Part shown: positions 48,469 through 58,366 of the stretch, in pieces
How the letters are laid out: each line of letters opens with the position of its first letter
How positions within the stretch are numbered: position 1 is the first letter of the stretch
Notes under the pieces: generated by a model
What the model saw: only the letters and a program-made list of their open reading frames with translations
The model's database searches: none
What the model was told of the DNA's origin: nothing
Assembly (NCBI RefSeq): GCF_024496245.1
Contig: NZ_CP101740.1
Span: 930,001-994,000 of the forward strand
Direction of reading: 5' to 3'
DNA: 64,000 nt
Source: Sphingomonas qomolangmaensis
GTDB taxonomy: Bacteria > Pseudomonadota > Alphaproteobacteria > Sphingomonadales > Sphingomonadaceae
Translations under genes and position numbers: made by a program

Positions 48469-48843
48469 ATGTCGACTACCGGTATTGGGATCCTGTTGGC
48501 CGCGACAATGTCCATGCTCAGCATGGGCCAAGCCGCTGACCAGCAAACCACGGGAACCGCGCCGCGGCCCTTGCCGAGCGCGTCGTTCATGACCGACGAC
48601 GACTACCCGGCAGACGCTCGTCGTGCCGGGCTGGAGGGGACCACCCACCTCTCGATGGACGTCGATAGTAAAGGCCGGCCCACTGGCTGTTCGATCGTAC
48701 AAACCAGCGGCGTTCAAAGCCTAGACGCAGCGTCCTGCAGGGTATTTTCCAGGCTGAAGTTCAGGCCGGCTCGCGATGGCGATGGAAGTGCGGTCGCCGG
48801 CGTGTTCGTAACCAAGCTGCGATGGGCACTGCCCGGCACCTAG
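48469..48843 (+). CDS. Small secreted TonB C-terminal-like protein
   Basis: The 124-residue protein has a signal-like N-terminus (MSTTGIGILLAATMSMLSMG, then QAADQQ). The rest resembles a single TonB C-terminal domain: DYPADARRAGLEGTTHLSMD, then VDSKGRPTGCSIVQTSG and SCRVFSRLKFRPARDGDG. Normal TonB has a membrane anchor and a Pro-rich linker; both are missing, so it probably works free in the periplasm or has another partner. Composition is slightly less GC-rich than in neighbouring genes. It lies 74 bases after moaB. Confidence 0.75.
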   Translation: MSTTGIGILLAATMSMLSMGQAADQQTTGTAPRPLPSASFMTDDDYPADARRAGLEGTTHLSMDVDSKGRPTGCSIVQTSGVQSLDAASCRVFSRLKFRPARDGDGSAVAGVFVTKLRWALPGT

Positions 48844-48885
48844 CCTGAATGAGGCGGGCCCCGTGGGCGGCGCGCAACGTAATGG

Positions 48886-49011
48886 CTCCCCTCCCTGAAA
48901 GGGAGGGGCTGGGGGTGGGTCGAGTACCGCGATACGGCGGTCCGGCGATGGCCGGTAGCCGTATCGTCAGGCCCCTACCCACCCCCGACCTCTCCCTTGC
49001 AGCGAGGGGAG
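48886..49011. repeat. GC-rich inverted repeat (type B, copy 2)
   Basis: The left arm CTCCCCTCCCTGAAAGGGAG (from 48886) continues to GGGGGTGGGT near 48920. The right arm (about 48975-49011), from CTACCCACCC to GAGGGGAG, is a near mirror. It closely resembles the copy at 21744-21847. It lies between two genes on the same strand. Confidence 0.83.
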
Positions 49012-49054
49012 CGATGTTCTTCCTTCGTTCCTGACATTGTGCTACCGCTCGGAC

Positions 49055-50128
49055 ATGCCGGTCCCCCGCCCCGCCCGTGGCGCAACGCTCAACACAACCA
49101 GCGCGCGCTTCAACCTGAACGCTCGCGAGGACGACGGCGACTGGCTCGACGATCGCGACGGTATCGATGGGGCACCGCCGCCGGTCCGCACCACCGTCAC
49201 GATCGAAACCCCGCGGACGATTCTGGCGCGCAACAGCTCACCCGACATCCCGTTCGATCGCTCGATCAACCCCTATCGCGGGTGCGAGCATGGCTGCATC
49301 TATTGCTTCGCGCGGCCGACGCATGCCTATCACGACCTGTCGCCAGGGATCGATTTCGAGACGCGGCTGTTCGCCAAGCCGATCGCGCCCGCGCTGCTGC
49401 GCGCCGAACTCGCCAAGCCCGGCTATGTCTGCAAGCCGATCGCCTTCGGCACCAACACCGATCCCTATCAGCCGATCGAGCGCGAATGGCGGATCACGCG
49501 CGAGTGCATCGAGGTGCTGGCACAGGCGCGGCATCCGCTGACCATCACGACCAAATCGGATCGCGTGACGCGCGATATCGACCTGCTCGCGCCGATGGCG
49601 GCGCAGGGACTGGCGGCGGCGATGGTGTCGGTCACCACGCTCGATCCGCGGATCGCGATGACGCTCGAGCCGCGCGCGCCCTCTCCTGAGAAGCGGCTGA
49701 AGGCGATCGCGGCGCTGGCCGCCGCGGGTATCCCCACTTTCGTCTCGATCTCGCCGGTGATCCCCGCGATCACCGATCACGAGATCGAGCATATCCTCGA
49801 ACGCGCCGCCGACGCCGGTGCCAGGGCGGCATTCTTCATTCCGGTGCGGTTGCCGCACGAGGTCGCGCCGCTGTTCCGCGCCTGGCTCGACGCGCATTTC
49901 CCCGATCGCGCAGCCAAAGTGATGGCGACGATCCAGTCGCTGCGCGGCGGGCGCGACAATGATCCGGGGTTCGGCAGCCGGATGCAAGGCCATGGGCCAT
50001 GGGCCGATCTGCTTCGCACGCGCTTCGCGATCGCCTGCCGCAAATATGGTCTCGTCGGCGAGCGCGTCCGCCTGCGCACCGACCTGTTCCGCCGCCCGGC
50101 AGGGGCGCAGGGCGAATTGTTTGACTAA
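49055..50128 (+). CDS. PA0069-type radical SAM protein
   Basis: The 357-residue protein has the radical SAM cluster motif with Cys77, Cys81 and Cys84 in RGCEHGCIYCFARPTHAYHD. The next segments GIDFETRLFAKP and FGTNTDPYQPIE match the PA0069 / Rv2578c-like group. The chemistry of this group is not known, though members are related to spore photoproduct lyase. The ATG at 49055 was chosen over a start six codons upstream. It is followed by the antiporter gene after 53 bases. Confidence 0.9.
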   Translation: MPVPRPARGATLNTTSARFNLNAREDDGDWLDDRDGIDGAPPPVRTTVTIETPRTILARNSSPDIPFDRSINPYRGCEHGCIYCFARPTHAYHDLSPGIDFETRLFAKPIAPALLRAELAKPGYVCKPIAFGTNTDPYQPIEREWRITRECIEVLAQARHPLTITTKSDRVTRDIDLLAPMAAQGLAAAMVSVTTLDPRIAMTLEPRAPSPEKRLKAIAALAAAGIPTFVSISPVIPAITDHEIEHILERAADAGARAAFFIPVRLPHEVAPLFRAWLDAHFPDRAAKVMATIQSLRGGRDNDPGFGSRMQGHGPWADLLRTRFAIACRKYGLVGERVRLRTDLFRRPAGAQGELFD

Positions 50129-50181
50129 ACCGCGCGAGATTTGAGGTTATCACACGGCGCCCCGCGCTCTAACGTCACGGC

Positions 50182-51960
50182 ATGGCTCTCGATCTTCAAA
50201 ATAGCGGCCTTTCCGACGCACTGGTCATCCTCGGTGCCGCCGGGCTGGTGATCCCGGCCTTTGCGCGCTTTCGTATCAGCCCGGTCATCGGCTTCATCCT
50301 GGTCGGCATCCTCGTCGGTCCCAATGCGCTGGGGTCGATGATCGGCCAGGTCCCGTGGCTCTATTATGTGAGCATCTCGGACCCTGAGGCGATCGCGCCC
50401 TTCGCCGAGTTCGGCATCATCCTGCTGCTGTTCTCGATCGGGCTAGAGCTTTCGCTCAAGCGGCTATGGGCGATGCGCGGAATGGTGTTCGGCATCGGTG
50501 CCGCCGAATTGCTGATTTCGGGGCTGGTGATCGGCCTCGCGCTCCACCTACTCGGCCAGCCCTGGGGCGGCGCGATCGGCCTTGGCCTCGCGCTCGCGCT
50601 GTCGTCGACCGCGCTGGTGCTGCCGATCGCGGGGATGACCAGCCCGGTCGGCCGCGTCGCCTTCGCGATGCTGTTGTTCGAGGATGTCGCACTGGTACCG
50701 ATCATCTTCATGCTCGGCGCGCTCGCGCCCACCGCCGCGGGCGAAGGGCTGCGCGGGTTGAGCGAGGTCGCGATCGCGGGCGGGATCACCGTCGTGATCC
50801 TGTATCTTGGCGGGCGCTTCATCCTGCCGCGGCTGTTCGCGCAGGCGGCGCGCACCAAGAGCCCCGAGCTGTTCCTTGCCGCCAGCCTGCTGGTGGTGAT
50901 CGTCGGCAGCGTCGCCACCGCCGCCGCCGGGCTGTCGCCGATCGTCGGCGCGCTGCTCGCGGGGCTGCTGGTCGCCGAGACCGAATATCATGGCGAGGTC
51001 GAGGCAATCATCTCGCCCTTCAAGGGGCTCGCGCTCGGGGTGTTCCTGATCTCGGTCGGGATGCAGCTCGATCTGCGGATGGTCGCGCGCTACTGGCCCG
51101 AACTGCTCGCGGCGATCGCCGGGGTGATGCTGGTCAAGGCGGTGGTGACGACACTGCTGCTGCGCGTATCGGGCGCGCGCGCGGGCACCTCGGCCGAGAC
51201 CGGGGTGCTGATGGCGAGCCCTTCGGAAACCACGCTGATCGTGCTGACCGCCGCCACCGCGGCGGGGCTGATCCAACCTTCGACCGCAACCTTCTGGACC
51301 ACCGTGACCGCGATCGGCCTGACGATCACCCCACTGCTCGCCAAAGCGGGGCGGCTGATGGCGCGCCAGATCGAGCGCCAGATGGGCGAGGAGGCGGTGC
51401 CCGCGGCGCTGGCCGACGAACAGGGCACGGTCATCATCGGGTTCGGCCGCGTCGGGCGTACCGTCGCCGACATGCTGCGCGCGCACGAGAAGCCCTATAT
51501 CGCGATCGAGGCCGATATCGACGTCGTCAACGCCGCGCGGATCGAGGGCTATAACGTCCGCTTCGGCGACGTCGCGCGCAGCGACATGGTCGACCGGCTC
51601 GACCTGGGCCATGCGCAGGCGCTGATCATCACGATGGACGATCCGGTGCTGAGCATCCGGCTCACCCGCCGCGTTCGCGGCTGGGTGCCCGCGCTGCCGA
51701 TCATCGTCCGCGCGCGCGATGCGAACCACGCCGCGGCGCTGTACCGCGCGGGCGCGACCGACGCGGTGCCCGAGACGCTCGAGAGCTCGCTGCAATTGTC
51801 CGAGGCGGTGCTGGTCGATCTAGGGGTCGCGGTGGGGCCGGTGATCGCGTCGATCCACGAAAAGCGCGACGAAATGCGCAAGGAGATCAAGCTGGCGGCA
51901 GGGTTGGACCGCGATCCGCGGATCCGGCGGGTGCGCGGGGAACGCGCGGTGGAGAATTGA
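50182..51960 (+). CDS. CPA2-family cation:proton antiporter with RCK (TrkA-N) domain
   Basis: The 592-residue protein has about twelve hydrophobic helices in the first 390 residues (for example VIGFILVGILVGPNALG, FGIILLLFSIGLELSL, LALALSSTALVLPIAGM), then a nucleotide-binding RCK domain with VIIGFGRVGRTVADML near 417. It resembles the KefB/KefC potassium efflux and YbaL group; which ion it moves cannot be told. No KefF/KefG partner gene is adjacent. It converges on alaS across a REPIN element. Confidence 0.92.
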   Translation: MALDLQNSGLSDALVILGAAGLVIPAFARFRISPVIGFILVGILVGPNALGSMIGQVPWLYYVSISDPEAIAPFAEFGIILLLFSIGLELSLKRLWAMRGMVFGIGAAELLISGLVIGLALHLLGQPWGGAIGLGLALALSSTALVLPIAGMTSPVGRVAFAMLLFEDVALVPIIFMLGALAPTAAGEGLRGLSEVAIAGGITVVILYLGGRFILPRLFAQAARTKSPELFLAASLLVVIVGSVATAAAGLSPIVGALLAGLLVAETEYHGEVEAIISPFKGLALGVFLISVGMQLDLRMVARYWPELLAAIAGVMLVKAVVTTLLLRVSGARAGTSAETGVLMASPSETTLIVLTAATAAGLIQPSTATFWTTVTAIGLTITPLLAKAGRLMARQIERQMGEEAVPAALADEQGTVIIGFGRVGRTVADMLRAHEKPYIAIEADIDVVNAARIEGYNVRFGDVARSDMVDRLDLGHAQALIITMDDPVLSIRLTRRVRGWVPALPIIVRARDANHAAALYRAGATDAVPETLESSLQLSEAVLVDLGVAVGPVIASIHEKRDEMRKEIKLAAGLDRDPRIRRVRGERAVEN

Positions 51961-52015
51961 GCGGGGGTGGGGCGGGCAACAACCGCCTCGCTGTTCGTTT
52001 CGCACTTCCCCTTCC

Positions 52016-52104
52016 CCGTTCGTGCTGCGCTTGTCGAAGCACCGTCCTTCTTTCTACGATAGCGCAGGAGAAGAACGGCACTTCGACAAGCTCAGTGCGA
52101 ACGG
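52016..52104. repeat. REPIN-like inverted repeat, copy 4
   Basis: Left unit: stem GTGCT/AGCAC (52022-52026 with 52038-52042) around GCGCTTGTCGA, one base off the consensus. Right unit: stem GCACT/AGTGC (52078-52082 with 52094-52098) around TCGACAAGCTC (52083-52093). It lies between the convergent antiporter and alaS genes. Confidence 0.88.
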
Positions 52105-52113
52105 TGAGTGAGG

Positions 52114-54753
52114 TCAGCTCTCGAGCAACCCCCGCACCGCCGCGAGCGCCTCACCGCCCTTCTCGCCATCGGGCCCGCCGCCCTGCGCCATATCGGGCCG
52201 GCCACCGCCGCCCTGCCCGCCCAAAGCCGCGACCGCAGCCTTCACCAGATCGACCGCGCTGAACGTGCTGACGAGGTCGTCGCTCACCCCGACCGCAACC
52301 GACGCGCGACCGTCGTTCACAGCGACCAAAGCCACCACCCCCGAACCGATCCGCGCGCGCTCTTCATCGACCGCGCCGCGCAGCGCCTTGGCCTCTAGCC
52401 CATCGAGCACTTTGCCGATGAAATTAACCGACCCTACCAGATCTGGCCCGACAGCCGCACCACCGCCGCCCAGCGCCAGCGCCTTCTTGGCATCGGCGAG
52501 TTCGCGCTCGAGCCGGCGGCGTTCTTCGACCAACGCCGCGACGCGCGCGGGGACGTCGTCGGGGGTGGTCTTGAGAACGGAGGCCGCCTCGCGCAATTTC
52601 TCGTCGCGCGCGTTGAGATAGGCGCGCGCCGCCTCGCCGGTCAGCGCCTCGACGCGGCGGATTCCCGACGATACCGCGCCCTCACCCACCAGCTTGAACA
52701 CGCCGATATCGCCCAGCGCGCGAACGTGCGTGCCGCCGCACAATTCGAGCGAATAGGTGCCGCCATCATCGTCGGCGCCCATCGACACGACGCGGACCTC
52801 GTCGCCATATTTCTCGCCGAACAGCGCCATCGCGCCTTCGGCGATCGCCTCGTCGGGGGTCATCAGTCGGGTCGAGACCGGGCCGTTGGCGCGGATATGG
52901 CGGTTCACATCGGCCTCGACCGCCGCGAGCTGCGCAGGATCGATCGCGGTGGGCTGCGAAAAGTCGAAGCGCAGCCGCTCGGGCGCGACCATGCTGCCCT
53001 TTTGCGCGACATGCTTGCCCAGCGTCTGGCGCAGCGCCTCGTGCAACAGATGCGTCGCCGAATGATTGGCGCGGATCGCGGCGCGGCGGGCGTGATCGAC
53101 GGTGAGGTGGACGGCATCGCCGATCGCGATCTCGCCTGCGGTGATCGTCGCCTGGTGCGCGAAGACGCGGCCGAGATATTTGCGCGTGTCGGTGATCGTC
53201 GCCGCCATGCCATTGCCGGTGACGCTGCCGGCATCGCCGACCTGCCCGCCGCTTTCGCCATAGAAGGGCGTCTGGTTGACGATCAGCTCGACACTGTCGC
53301 CCGCACCCGCGCGATCGACCTTCTGGCCGTCGCGGAGGATCGCGACGACGGCGGCTTCGCCTTCTTCGGCCGAATAGCCGATGAATTCGGTCGCGCCATG
53401 TTCTTCGGCGAGGTCGTACCAGAGATCGTCCGACGCCTTTTCGCCCGAGCCCTTCCATGCGGCACGCGCGGCGCGCTTCTGCTCGCCCATCGCGGTATCG
53501 AAGCCCGCGCGATCGACGGTGAAGCCCTGCGCACGCAGTGCATCCTCGGTCAGGTCATACGGGAAGCCATAGGTGTCGTAGAGCTTGAACGCGGTTTCGC
53601 CCGCGAGCGTCGCGCCGCTCGGCATATCCGCGGTTGCTTCGTCGAGCAGCCGCAGCCCGTTGACCAGCGTCTGGCGGAAGCGCGTTTCCTCCTGGAGTAA
53701 GGTCGCCTCGATCAGCGGCTGCGCGCGCACCAGTTCGGGGAAGGCCGCGCCCATTTCGGCGACCAGGCTGCCGACCATCCGGTGCATCAGCGGGTCCTTG
53801 GCGCCCAGCAGGTGCGCGTGGCGCATCGCGCGTCGCATGATCCGCCGCAGCACATAGCCGCGCCCTTCATTGGCGGGCAGCACGCCGTCGGCGACCAGGA
53901 AGCCCGATGCGCGCAGGTGATCGGCGATGACGCGATGGCTCGCCTGGGTTTCGGGCGTCGGTGCGCTGCCGGTGAGCGCGCTCGATTCGGCGATCAGCGC
54001 CTTGAAGGTATCGGTGTCGTAATTGTCGGTGACGCCCTGCAAAACCGCGGCGACTCGCTCGAGCCCCATGCCGGTGTCGATCGAGGGACGCGGCAGGTCG
54101 CCGACGATGACATTGGCTTCCTGCACATGCTGCATGAAGACCAGGTTCCAGATTTCGACGAAGCGATCGCCATCCTCGTCGGGGCTTCCCGGTGGGCCAC
54201 CCGGAATATGATCGCCATGGTCGTAGAAGATTTCGGAGCACGGCCCGCACGGCCCGTTCTCGCCCATCGCCCAGAAATTGTCGGCGGTGGCGATGCGGAT
54301 GATGCGGTGCTCGGGCAGCCCGGCGATCTTCTTCCACAATTCGAACGCCTGGTCGTCGGTGTGATAGACCGTCGCGGTCAGCCGATCGGGCGACAGCCCC
54401 CATTCGCGCGTCAGCAGGGTCCAGGCATGGACGATCGCCTGTTCCTTGAAATAGTCGCCGAACGAGAAATTGCCGAGCATTTCGAAGAAGGTGTGGTGCC
54501 GCGCGGTGTAGCCGACATTGTCGAGGTCGTTGTGCTTGCCGCCGGCGCGGACGCATTTCTGGCTCGACGTTGCGGTCAGATAGGGCCGGGTCTCGAGCCC
54601 GGTGAAGACGTTCTTGAACGGCACCATACCCGCGTTGACGAACATCAGCGTCGGATCGTTTTGCGGGATCAGCGGCGCCGATGGCACGCGCACGTGCCCC
54701 TCCTTCGCGAAATAGTCGAGGAACGAGCGGCGGATGTCGTTGGTCGATGTCAT
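52114..54753 (-). CDS. alaS: Alanine--tRNA ligase
   Basis: AlaS charges tRNA-Ala and edits mischarged serine and glycine. The 879-residue protein begins [20 protein letters not shown]. The aminoacylation core shows [15 protein letters not shown] and the editing domain has the zinc motifs [12 protein letters not shown] and [14 protein letters not shown] Gly/Ala-rich C-terminal DHHA1 domain ends the protein. It is preceded on the same strand by the PhyH-type gene after 31 bases. Confidence 0.98.
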   Translation of the reverse strand: MTSTNDIRRSFLDYFAKEGHVRVPSAPLIPQNDPTLMFVNAGMVPFKNVFTGLETRPYLTATSSQKCVRAGGKHNDLDNVGYTARHHTFFEMLGNFSFGDYFKEQAIVHAWTLLTREWGLSPDRLTATVYHTDDQAFELWKKIAGLPEHRIIRIATADNFWAMGENGPCGPCSEIFYDHGDHIPGGPPGSPDEDGDRFVEIWNLVFMQHVQEANVIVGDLPRPSIDTGMGLERVAAVLQGVTDNYDTDTFKALIAESSALTGSAPTPETQASHRVIADHLRASGFLVADGVLPANEGRGYVLRRIMRRAMRHAHLLGAKDPLMHRMVGSLVAEMGAAFPELVRAQPLIEATLLQEETRFRQTLVNGLRLLDEATADMPSGATLAGETAFKLYDTYGFPYDLTEDALRAQGFTVDRAGFDTAMGEQKRAARAAWKGSGEKASDDLWYDLAEEHGATEFIGYSAEEGEAAVVAILRDGQKVDRAGAGDSVELIVNQTPFYGESGGQVGDAGSVTGNGMAATITDTRKYLGRVFAHQATITAGEIAIGDAVHLTVDHARRAAIRANHSATHLLHEALRQTLGKHVAQKGSMVAPERLRFDFSQPTAIDPAQLAAVEADVNRHIRANGPVSTRLMTPDEAIAEGAMALFGEKYGDEVRVVSMGADDDGGTYSLELCGGTHVRALGDIGVFKLVGEGAVSSGIRRVEALTGEAARAYLNARDEKLREAASVLKTTPDDVPARVAALVEERRRLERELADAKKALALGGGGAAVGPDLVGSVNFIGKVLDGLEAKALRGAVDEERARIGSGVVALVAVNDGRASVAVGVSDDLVSTFSAVDLVKAAVAALGGQGGGGRPDMAQGGGPDGEKGGEALAAVRGLLES

Positions 54754-54784
54754 GCGCGACGCTTATGCGAGGTGCGGGCGTGGC

Positions 54785-55492
54785 TCAAGTCGTCCATTCA
54801 AGCCCGCCGGGCAGATCGAACGCGGCAAAGTCGATCTGGATAACCCTCCGACGCCTGCCGGGTGCCGCGCGCGCCGAAGCATGCAGGATCGGCGTACTGT
54901 AAAGCCACACGTCGCCGCGATCGGCCAGACAGGGTGCGGTCCCGCACGTCGCAACCGCAGCATCTATCGCGCTTTCACGGATCAGTCCCATCCGATGCGA
55001 CCCCGGCGCGATCAAGAGCGGCGCGTTGTCCTCATCGATATCGTCGAGGTGTAGCCGAGCCGTGATCATCCGTTGCAGCACGTCGATTGGCGGCGCGACG
55101 TGCGGTACTCCCGCCTTTTGCGTCCAAGCGCCGAACCCAGCGACCTCGCGTCGCGTGCGTACCGCGACGGTGCGATCCTGATGCCACCCAAGTGCCCAAT
55201 TCGCCGTGGCGCTCTTATCGAGCAATAGGAGTCGGACCGGACGGGTTTGCGGTCCTAACCAGCTGGCGACGATGGCGCGCACCCGCTCCACAGCCGTTAA
55301 CGGAGCGATCGTCGCGAACGAGGGCCGGGCGCCAGGACAGCCCGAAGGAATCTGGTCGAACAGCACTTCCAAGGAACCGGCTTCAGAGGCTTCGATGATA
55401 TCCGGCATTCTAAGCGCGCCAACTTGCCGCAGCATCGAAGGGACCGGAAAACGGTCAATCGCAAGGTCGGGACTTCGCATTTTGGGAGACAT
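54785..55492 (-). CDS. Phytanoyl-CoA dioxygenase (PhyH)-family protein
   Basis: The 235-residue protein has the iron-binding HxD pair His104 and Asp106 in LGWHQDRTVAV and a distal His204 in PILHASARAAPGRRRRV, followed by arginines suited to bind 2-oxoglutarate. The usual PhyH body is present (LHLDDIDEDNAPLLIAPGSH). It is probably a 2-oxoglutarate-dependent oxygenase; the substrate is unknown. The start at ATG 55492 gives a complete protein; ATG 55480 is also possible. It lies upstream of alaS and diverges from the symporter gene. Confidence 0.85.
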   Translation of the reverse strand: MSPKMRSPDLAIDRFPVPSMLRQVGALRMPDIIEASEAGSLEVLFDQIPSGCPGARPSFATIAPLTAVERVRAIVASWLGPQTRPVRLLLLDKSATANWALGWHQDRTVAVRTRREVAGFGAWTQKAGVPHVAPPIDVLQRMITARLHLDDIDEDNAPLLIAPGSHRMGLIRESAIDAAVATCGTAPCLADRGDVWLYSTPILHASARAAPGRRRRVIQIDFAAFDLPGGLEWTT

Positions 55493-55568
55493 GACCCCGA
55501 TTACGGCGCTTGACCCGCGCGTCGCAATCCCCTTGGTTGACCGCCTTGTTTGAATCCGGAGTTGCCCC

Positions 55569-56915
55569 TTGGCCAAGCGCCTGACCCTCTACATTCTGAT
55601 CGGCCTGGTGCTCGGCATCATCGTCGGCCTTGCGCTCAACCTGTCGCTCACCGACGGCGGCGGGCCGGGCGACGCGCAGTTGACGCAATATGCCGAATAT
55701 TTCTCGATCGTCACGACGCTGTTCCTGCGGCTGATCAAGATGATCATCGCGCCGTTGGTGTTCGCGACCTTGGTCGCGGGCATCGCGCATATGGGCGATA
55801 CCGCGGCGCTGGGCCGCGTCGGCTTTCGCGCGGTGGGGTGGTTCATCTGCGCCAGCCTGGTGTCGCTGACTTTGGGGCTGTTCCTGGTCAATCTGTTCGA
55901 GCCGGGCGTCGGGCTGGCGATCCCGATCCCGCCCGCCGATGCGGCATCGGGGGTCGAGCGCGGGGCGTTCAACCTCAAGAATTTCATCACCCACATCGTT
56001 CCCGCCTCGGGCGTCGAGGCGATGGCCGACAACGAGATCCTCCAGATCGTCGTCTTCTCGTTGTTCGTCGGCGTCGCGATCACCGCGGTCGGTGAAAAGG
56101 CCGCGCCGCTGGTGCGCGGGATCGAGGCGCTGGCGCAGGTGATCCTGCAGGTGACCAATTACGTCATGCGCTTTGCCCCCTTCGCGGTGTTCGCGGCAGT
56201 CGCCGGGACGCTCGCCGAGCGCGGGCCGGGAATCATCATGAGCCTCGCCTATTTCATGGGCACCTTCTACCTCGGTATGGGCATCCTGTGGCTGCTGCTG
56301 ATCGGCGCGGGGTTCCTGGTGGTGGGGCCGCGAATCCTGCAACTGGTGGGCTATATCCGCGCGCCGTTGCTGCTGGCCTTCTCGACCGCTTCGTCAGAGG
56401 CCGCCTATCCGCGCACGCTCGAGGCGCTCGACAAGTTCGGGGTGCCGCCGCGGATCGCCAGCTTCGTGCTGCCGCTCGGCTATTCGTTCAACCTCGACGG
56501 GTCGATGATCTACATGACCTTCGCGACGATGTTCATCGCGCAGGCCTATGGCATCGATCTGACGCTGGGGCAGCAGATCACGATGCTGCTGGTGCTGATG
56601 GTGACGTCGAAGGGCGTTGCCGGCGTCCCGCGCGCATCGCTGGTGGTGATCGCCGCGACGCTGGCGTTCTTCGACATTCCCGAGGCGGGATTGTTGCTGA
56701 TCCTGGCGGTCGACCATTTCCTCGACATGGGCCGCTCGGCGACCAACGTCGTCGGCAATGCGGTGGCGAGCGCGGTGGTCGCGAAATGGGAAGGCGGGCG
56801 GCTCGATGCCCCCGAGCCCGAGGATTACGGCACCCACGTAGCGCCGCACGACCTGCCGCCGGTGACCGGTCCGACGAGCTTCGACGAGTTCGGCGAACCG
56901 ATCCGCCGCGGCTGA
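55569..56915 (+). CDS. Dicarboxylate/amino acid:cation symporter (DAACS family)
   Basis: The 448-residue protein has eight or so membrane helices and the DAACS signatures: the serine-rich hairpin FSTASSEAAYPRTLE, NLDGSMIYMTFATMFIAQ, SKGVAGVPRASLVV and the AVDHFLDMGRSATNVVGN motif near the end. It probably imports C4-dicarboxylates or acidic amino acids with Na+ or H+. The TTG start (55569) is preceded by GGAG about eight bases upstream. It converges on a GST gene with only three bases between the stops. Confidence 0.93.
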   Translation: MAKRLTLYILIGLVLGIIVGLALNLSLTDGGGPGDAQLTQYAEYFSIVTTLFLRLIKMIIAPLVFATLVAGIAHMGDTAALGRVGFRAVGWFICASLVSLTLGLFLVNLFEPGVGLAIPIPPADAASGVERGAFNLKNFITHIVPASGVEAMADNEILQIVVFSLFVGVAITAVGEKAAPLVRGIEALAQVILQVTNYVMRFAPFAVFAAVAGTLAERGPGIIMSLAYFMGTFYLGMGILWLLLIGAGFLVVGPRILQLVGYIRAPLLLAFSTASSEAAYPRTLEALDKFGVPPRIASFVLPLGYSFNLDGSMIYMTFATMFIAQAYGIDLTLGQQITMLLVLMVTSKGVAGVPRASLVVIAATLAFFDIPEAGLLLILAVDHFLDMGRSATNVVGNAVASAVVAKWEGGRLDAPEPEDYGTHVAPHDLPPVTGPTSFDEFGEPIRRG

Positions 56916-56918
56916 CGA

Positions 56919-57566
56919 TCAGGCGTAGGCGTAGGGCCCGCCGGCCTTGAGCGCCGCTTGATAGGCCGGGCGGGCATGGATCGTTTCCAGCCACGCGATC
57001 GTCGCGGGGCGCGAGGCGTTTAGCCCCGCGCGGCTGCGGGCGGCTTCGAGCGGGAAGCTCATCATCACGTCGGCGGCGGTGAAGGCGTCGCCGGCGAACC
57101 ACGGGCGGCTGGCGAGCTCGGCCTCAACATAGTCGAGATGGACGTCGATCATCGGCTGGATCTTCTTTTGCGCCGCCTTGCCGAACAGCGGCACGCGCGC
57201 GAGCACGAGCTTCACGAGCAGCGGCGGCATCAGCGAGCCCTCGGCATAATGCAAGAAGTGGCGATAGCGCAGCAGCGCCGCACGGTGCGCTGGCTCGCCG
57301 AGCCGGCCATCGGCCTTGTCGACCAGATATTCGACGATCGCGCCGGTTTCGGCGACCACTTGCGGCGTGCCGCCCCCCGCGGGCGCGGTATCCTCGATCA
57401 CCGGCGACTTGCCGAGCGGATGGACGCGGCGAAGTTCGGGCGGGGCGAGCATCGTCGCCTTGTTCCGCTCGTAGCGCTTCACTTCATAGGGCAGCGCGAG
57501 TTCCTCGAGCAGCCACAGCACGCGCTGCGAGCGCGAATTTTCGAGATGGTGGACGATGATCGTCAT
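56919..57566 (-). CDS. Glutathione S-transferase family protein
   Basis: The 215-residue protein has a thioredoxin-like N-terminal domain (IIVHHLENSRSQRVLWLLEE, then KSPVIED and ETGAIVEYL) and an all-alpha C-terminal domain. The serine in ENSRSQRVLW is at the usual GSH-activating position. Substrates cannot be inferred. It starts at ATG 57566. A second GST gene lies upstream on the same strand, 151 bases away, with no gene visible between. Confidence 0.92.
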   Translation of the reverse strand: MTIIVHHLENSRSQRVLWLLEELALPYEVKRYERNKATMLAPPELRRVHPLGKSPVIEDTAPAGGGTPQVVAETGAIVEYLVDKADGRLGEPAHRAALLRYRHFLHYAEGSLMPPLLVKLVLARVPLFGKAAQKKIQPMIDVHLDYVEAELASRPWFAGDAFTAADVMMSFPLEAARSRAGLNASRPATIAWLETIHARPAYQAALKAGGPYAYA

Positions 57567-57717
57567 GGGCGGTCCTTCGGAAATGGCGCGTGGCTGCGCA
57601 CCCGGTTGCGGCGATCATAACCGGGGCGCGGTCGGGAAAGCCACCATGGCGTCGGTTGGCGGCGACGTGGTTCGAACGGGCAAGGCGTGGCGGGTGTTCC
57701 GCACCGGCACCGACGAC

Positions 57718-58353
57718 CTATGCGCCGACCAACACCGGCGTGTTTCCCGGCGCCCAGACCGGCGCGCGGTGCATGATCGCGGCGAACAGATCGGATGCGA
57801 GATGCCCTGCCAGCCAGGTTTCGACGCGGGCAAGCCGCTGGGTTTCGAACCAGGCAGCGTCGACCGCGACGAACTGGCGGATGAAGGGCATAATCGCGGC
57901 ATCGGCCAGGCCGCGGGTGCGCCCGCCAAGCTCCCCCCCATCGGCGAGGCGCTCATTGAGCTCGCGCACGAAATCTAGCGCGCGCTGGCGATGCTCGACC
58001 GCGACCGACCCCGATCGTTCGGGATATTTGTAGCGATCTAGGTCGTGCTTGAACGCGCCGTCGTTACGCGCGATCAGCGCAGGCTGGTCGCGATCGAGCC
58101 ACCCCTCGGGATCGCGCTGCGCCAGCGCATGGCGCATGATCGCGAGGCTTTCGTCGATCACCGTTCCGTCGGGCAGCACGAGGACGGGGACGGTCCCCTT
58201 GGGCGACGCCGCGAGCATCGCGTCGGGTTTGGCCGACAGCTTGACCTCGCGCAGTTCGTGGCGCGTGCCGCTCACCGCGAGCGCCAGGCGCGCGCGCATC
58301 GCATAGGGGCAGCGACGGAAGCTATAGAGGATGGGGACAGGCGGCGGTGTCAT
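57718..58353 (-). CDS. Glutathione S-transferase-like protein
   Basis: The 211-residue protein opens MTPPPVPILYSFRRCPYAMR, a glutaredoxin/GST N-terminal domain with a CPYA motif where thiol-type (omega/beta-like) GSTs keep a catalytic cysteine. KGTVPVLVLPDGTVIDESLA follows, then a helical C-terminal domain (ADAAIMPFIRQFVAVD). It is distinct in class from the neighbouring GST, which has serine at that place. It lies 13 bases downstream of treY on the same strand. Confidence 0.9.
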   Translation of the reverse strand: MTPPPVPILYSFRRCPYAMRARLALAVSGTRHELREVKLSAKPDAMLAASPKGTVPVLVLPDGTVIDESLAIMRHALAQRDPEGWLDRDQPALIARNDGAFKHDLDRYKYPERSGSVAVEHRQRALDFVRELNERLADGGELGGRTRGLADAAIMPFIRQFVAVDAAWFETQRLARVETWLAGHLASDLFAAIMHRAPVWAPGNTPVLVGA

Positions 58354-58366
58354 CGCTGGAACGGCG

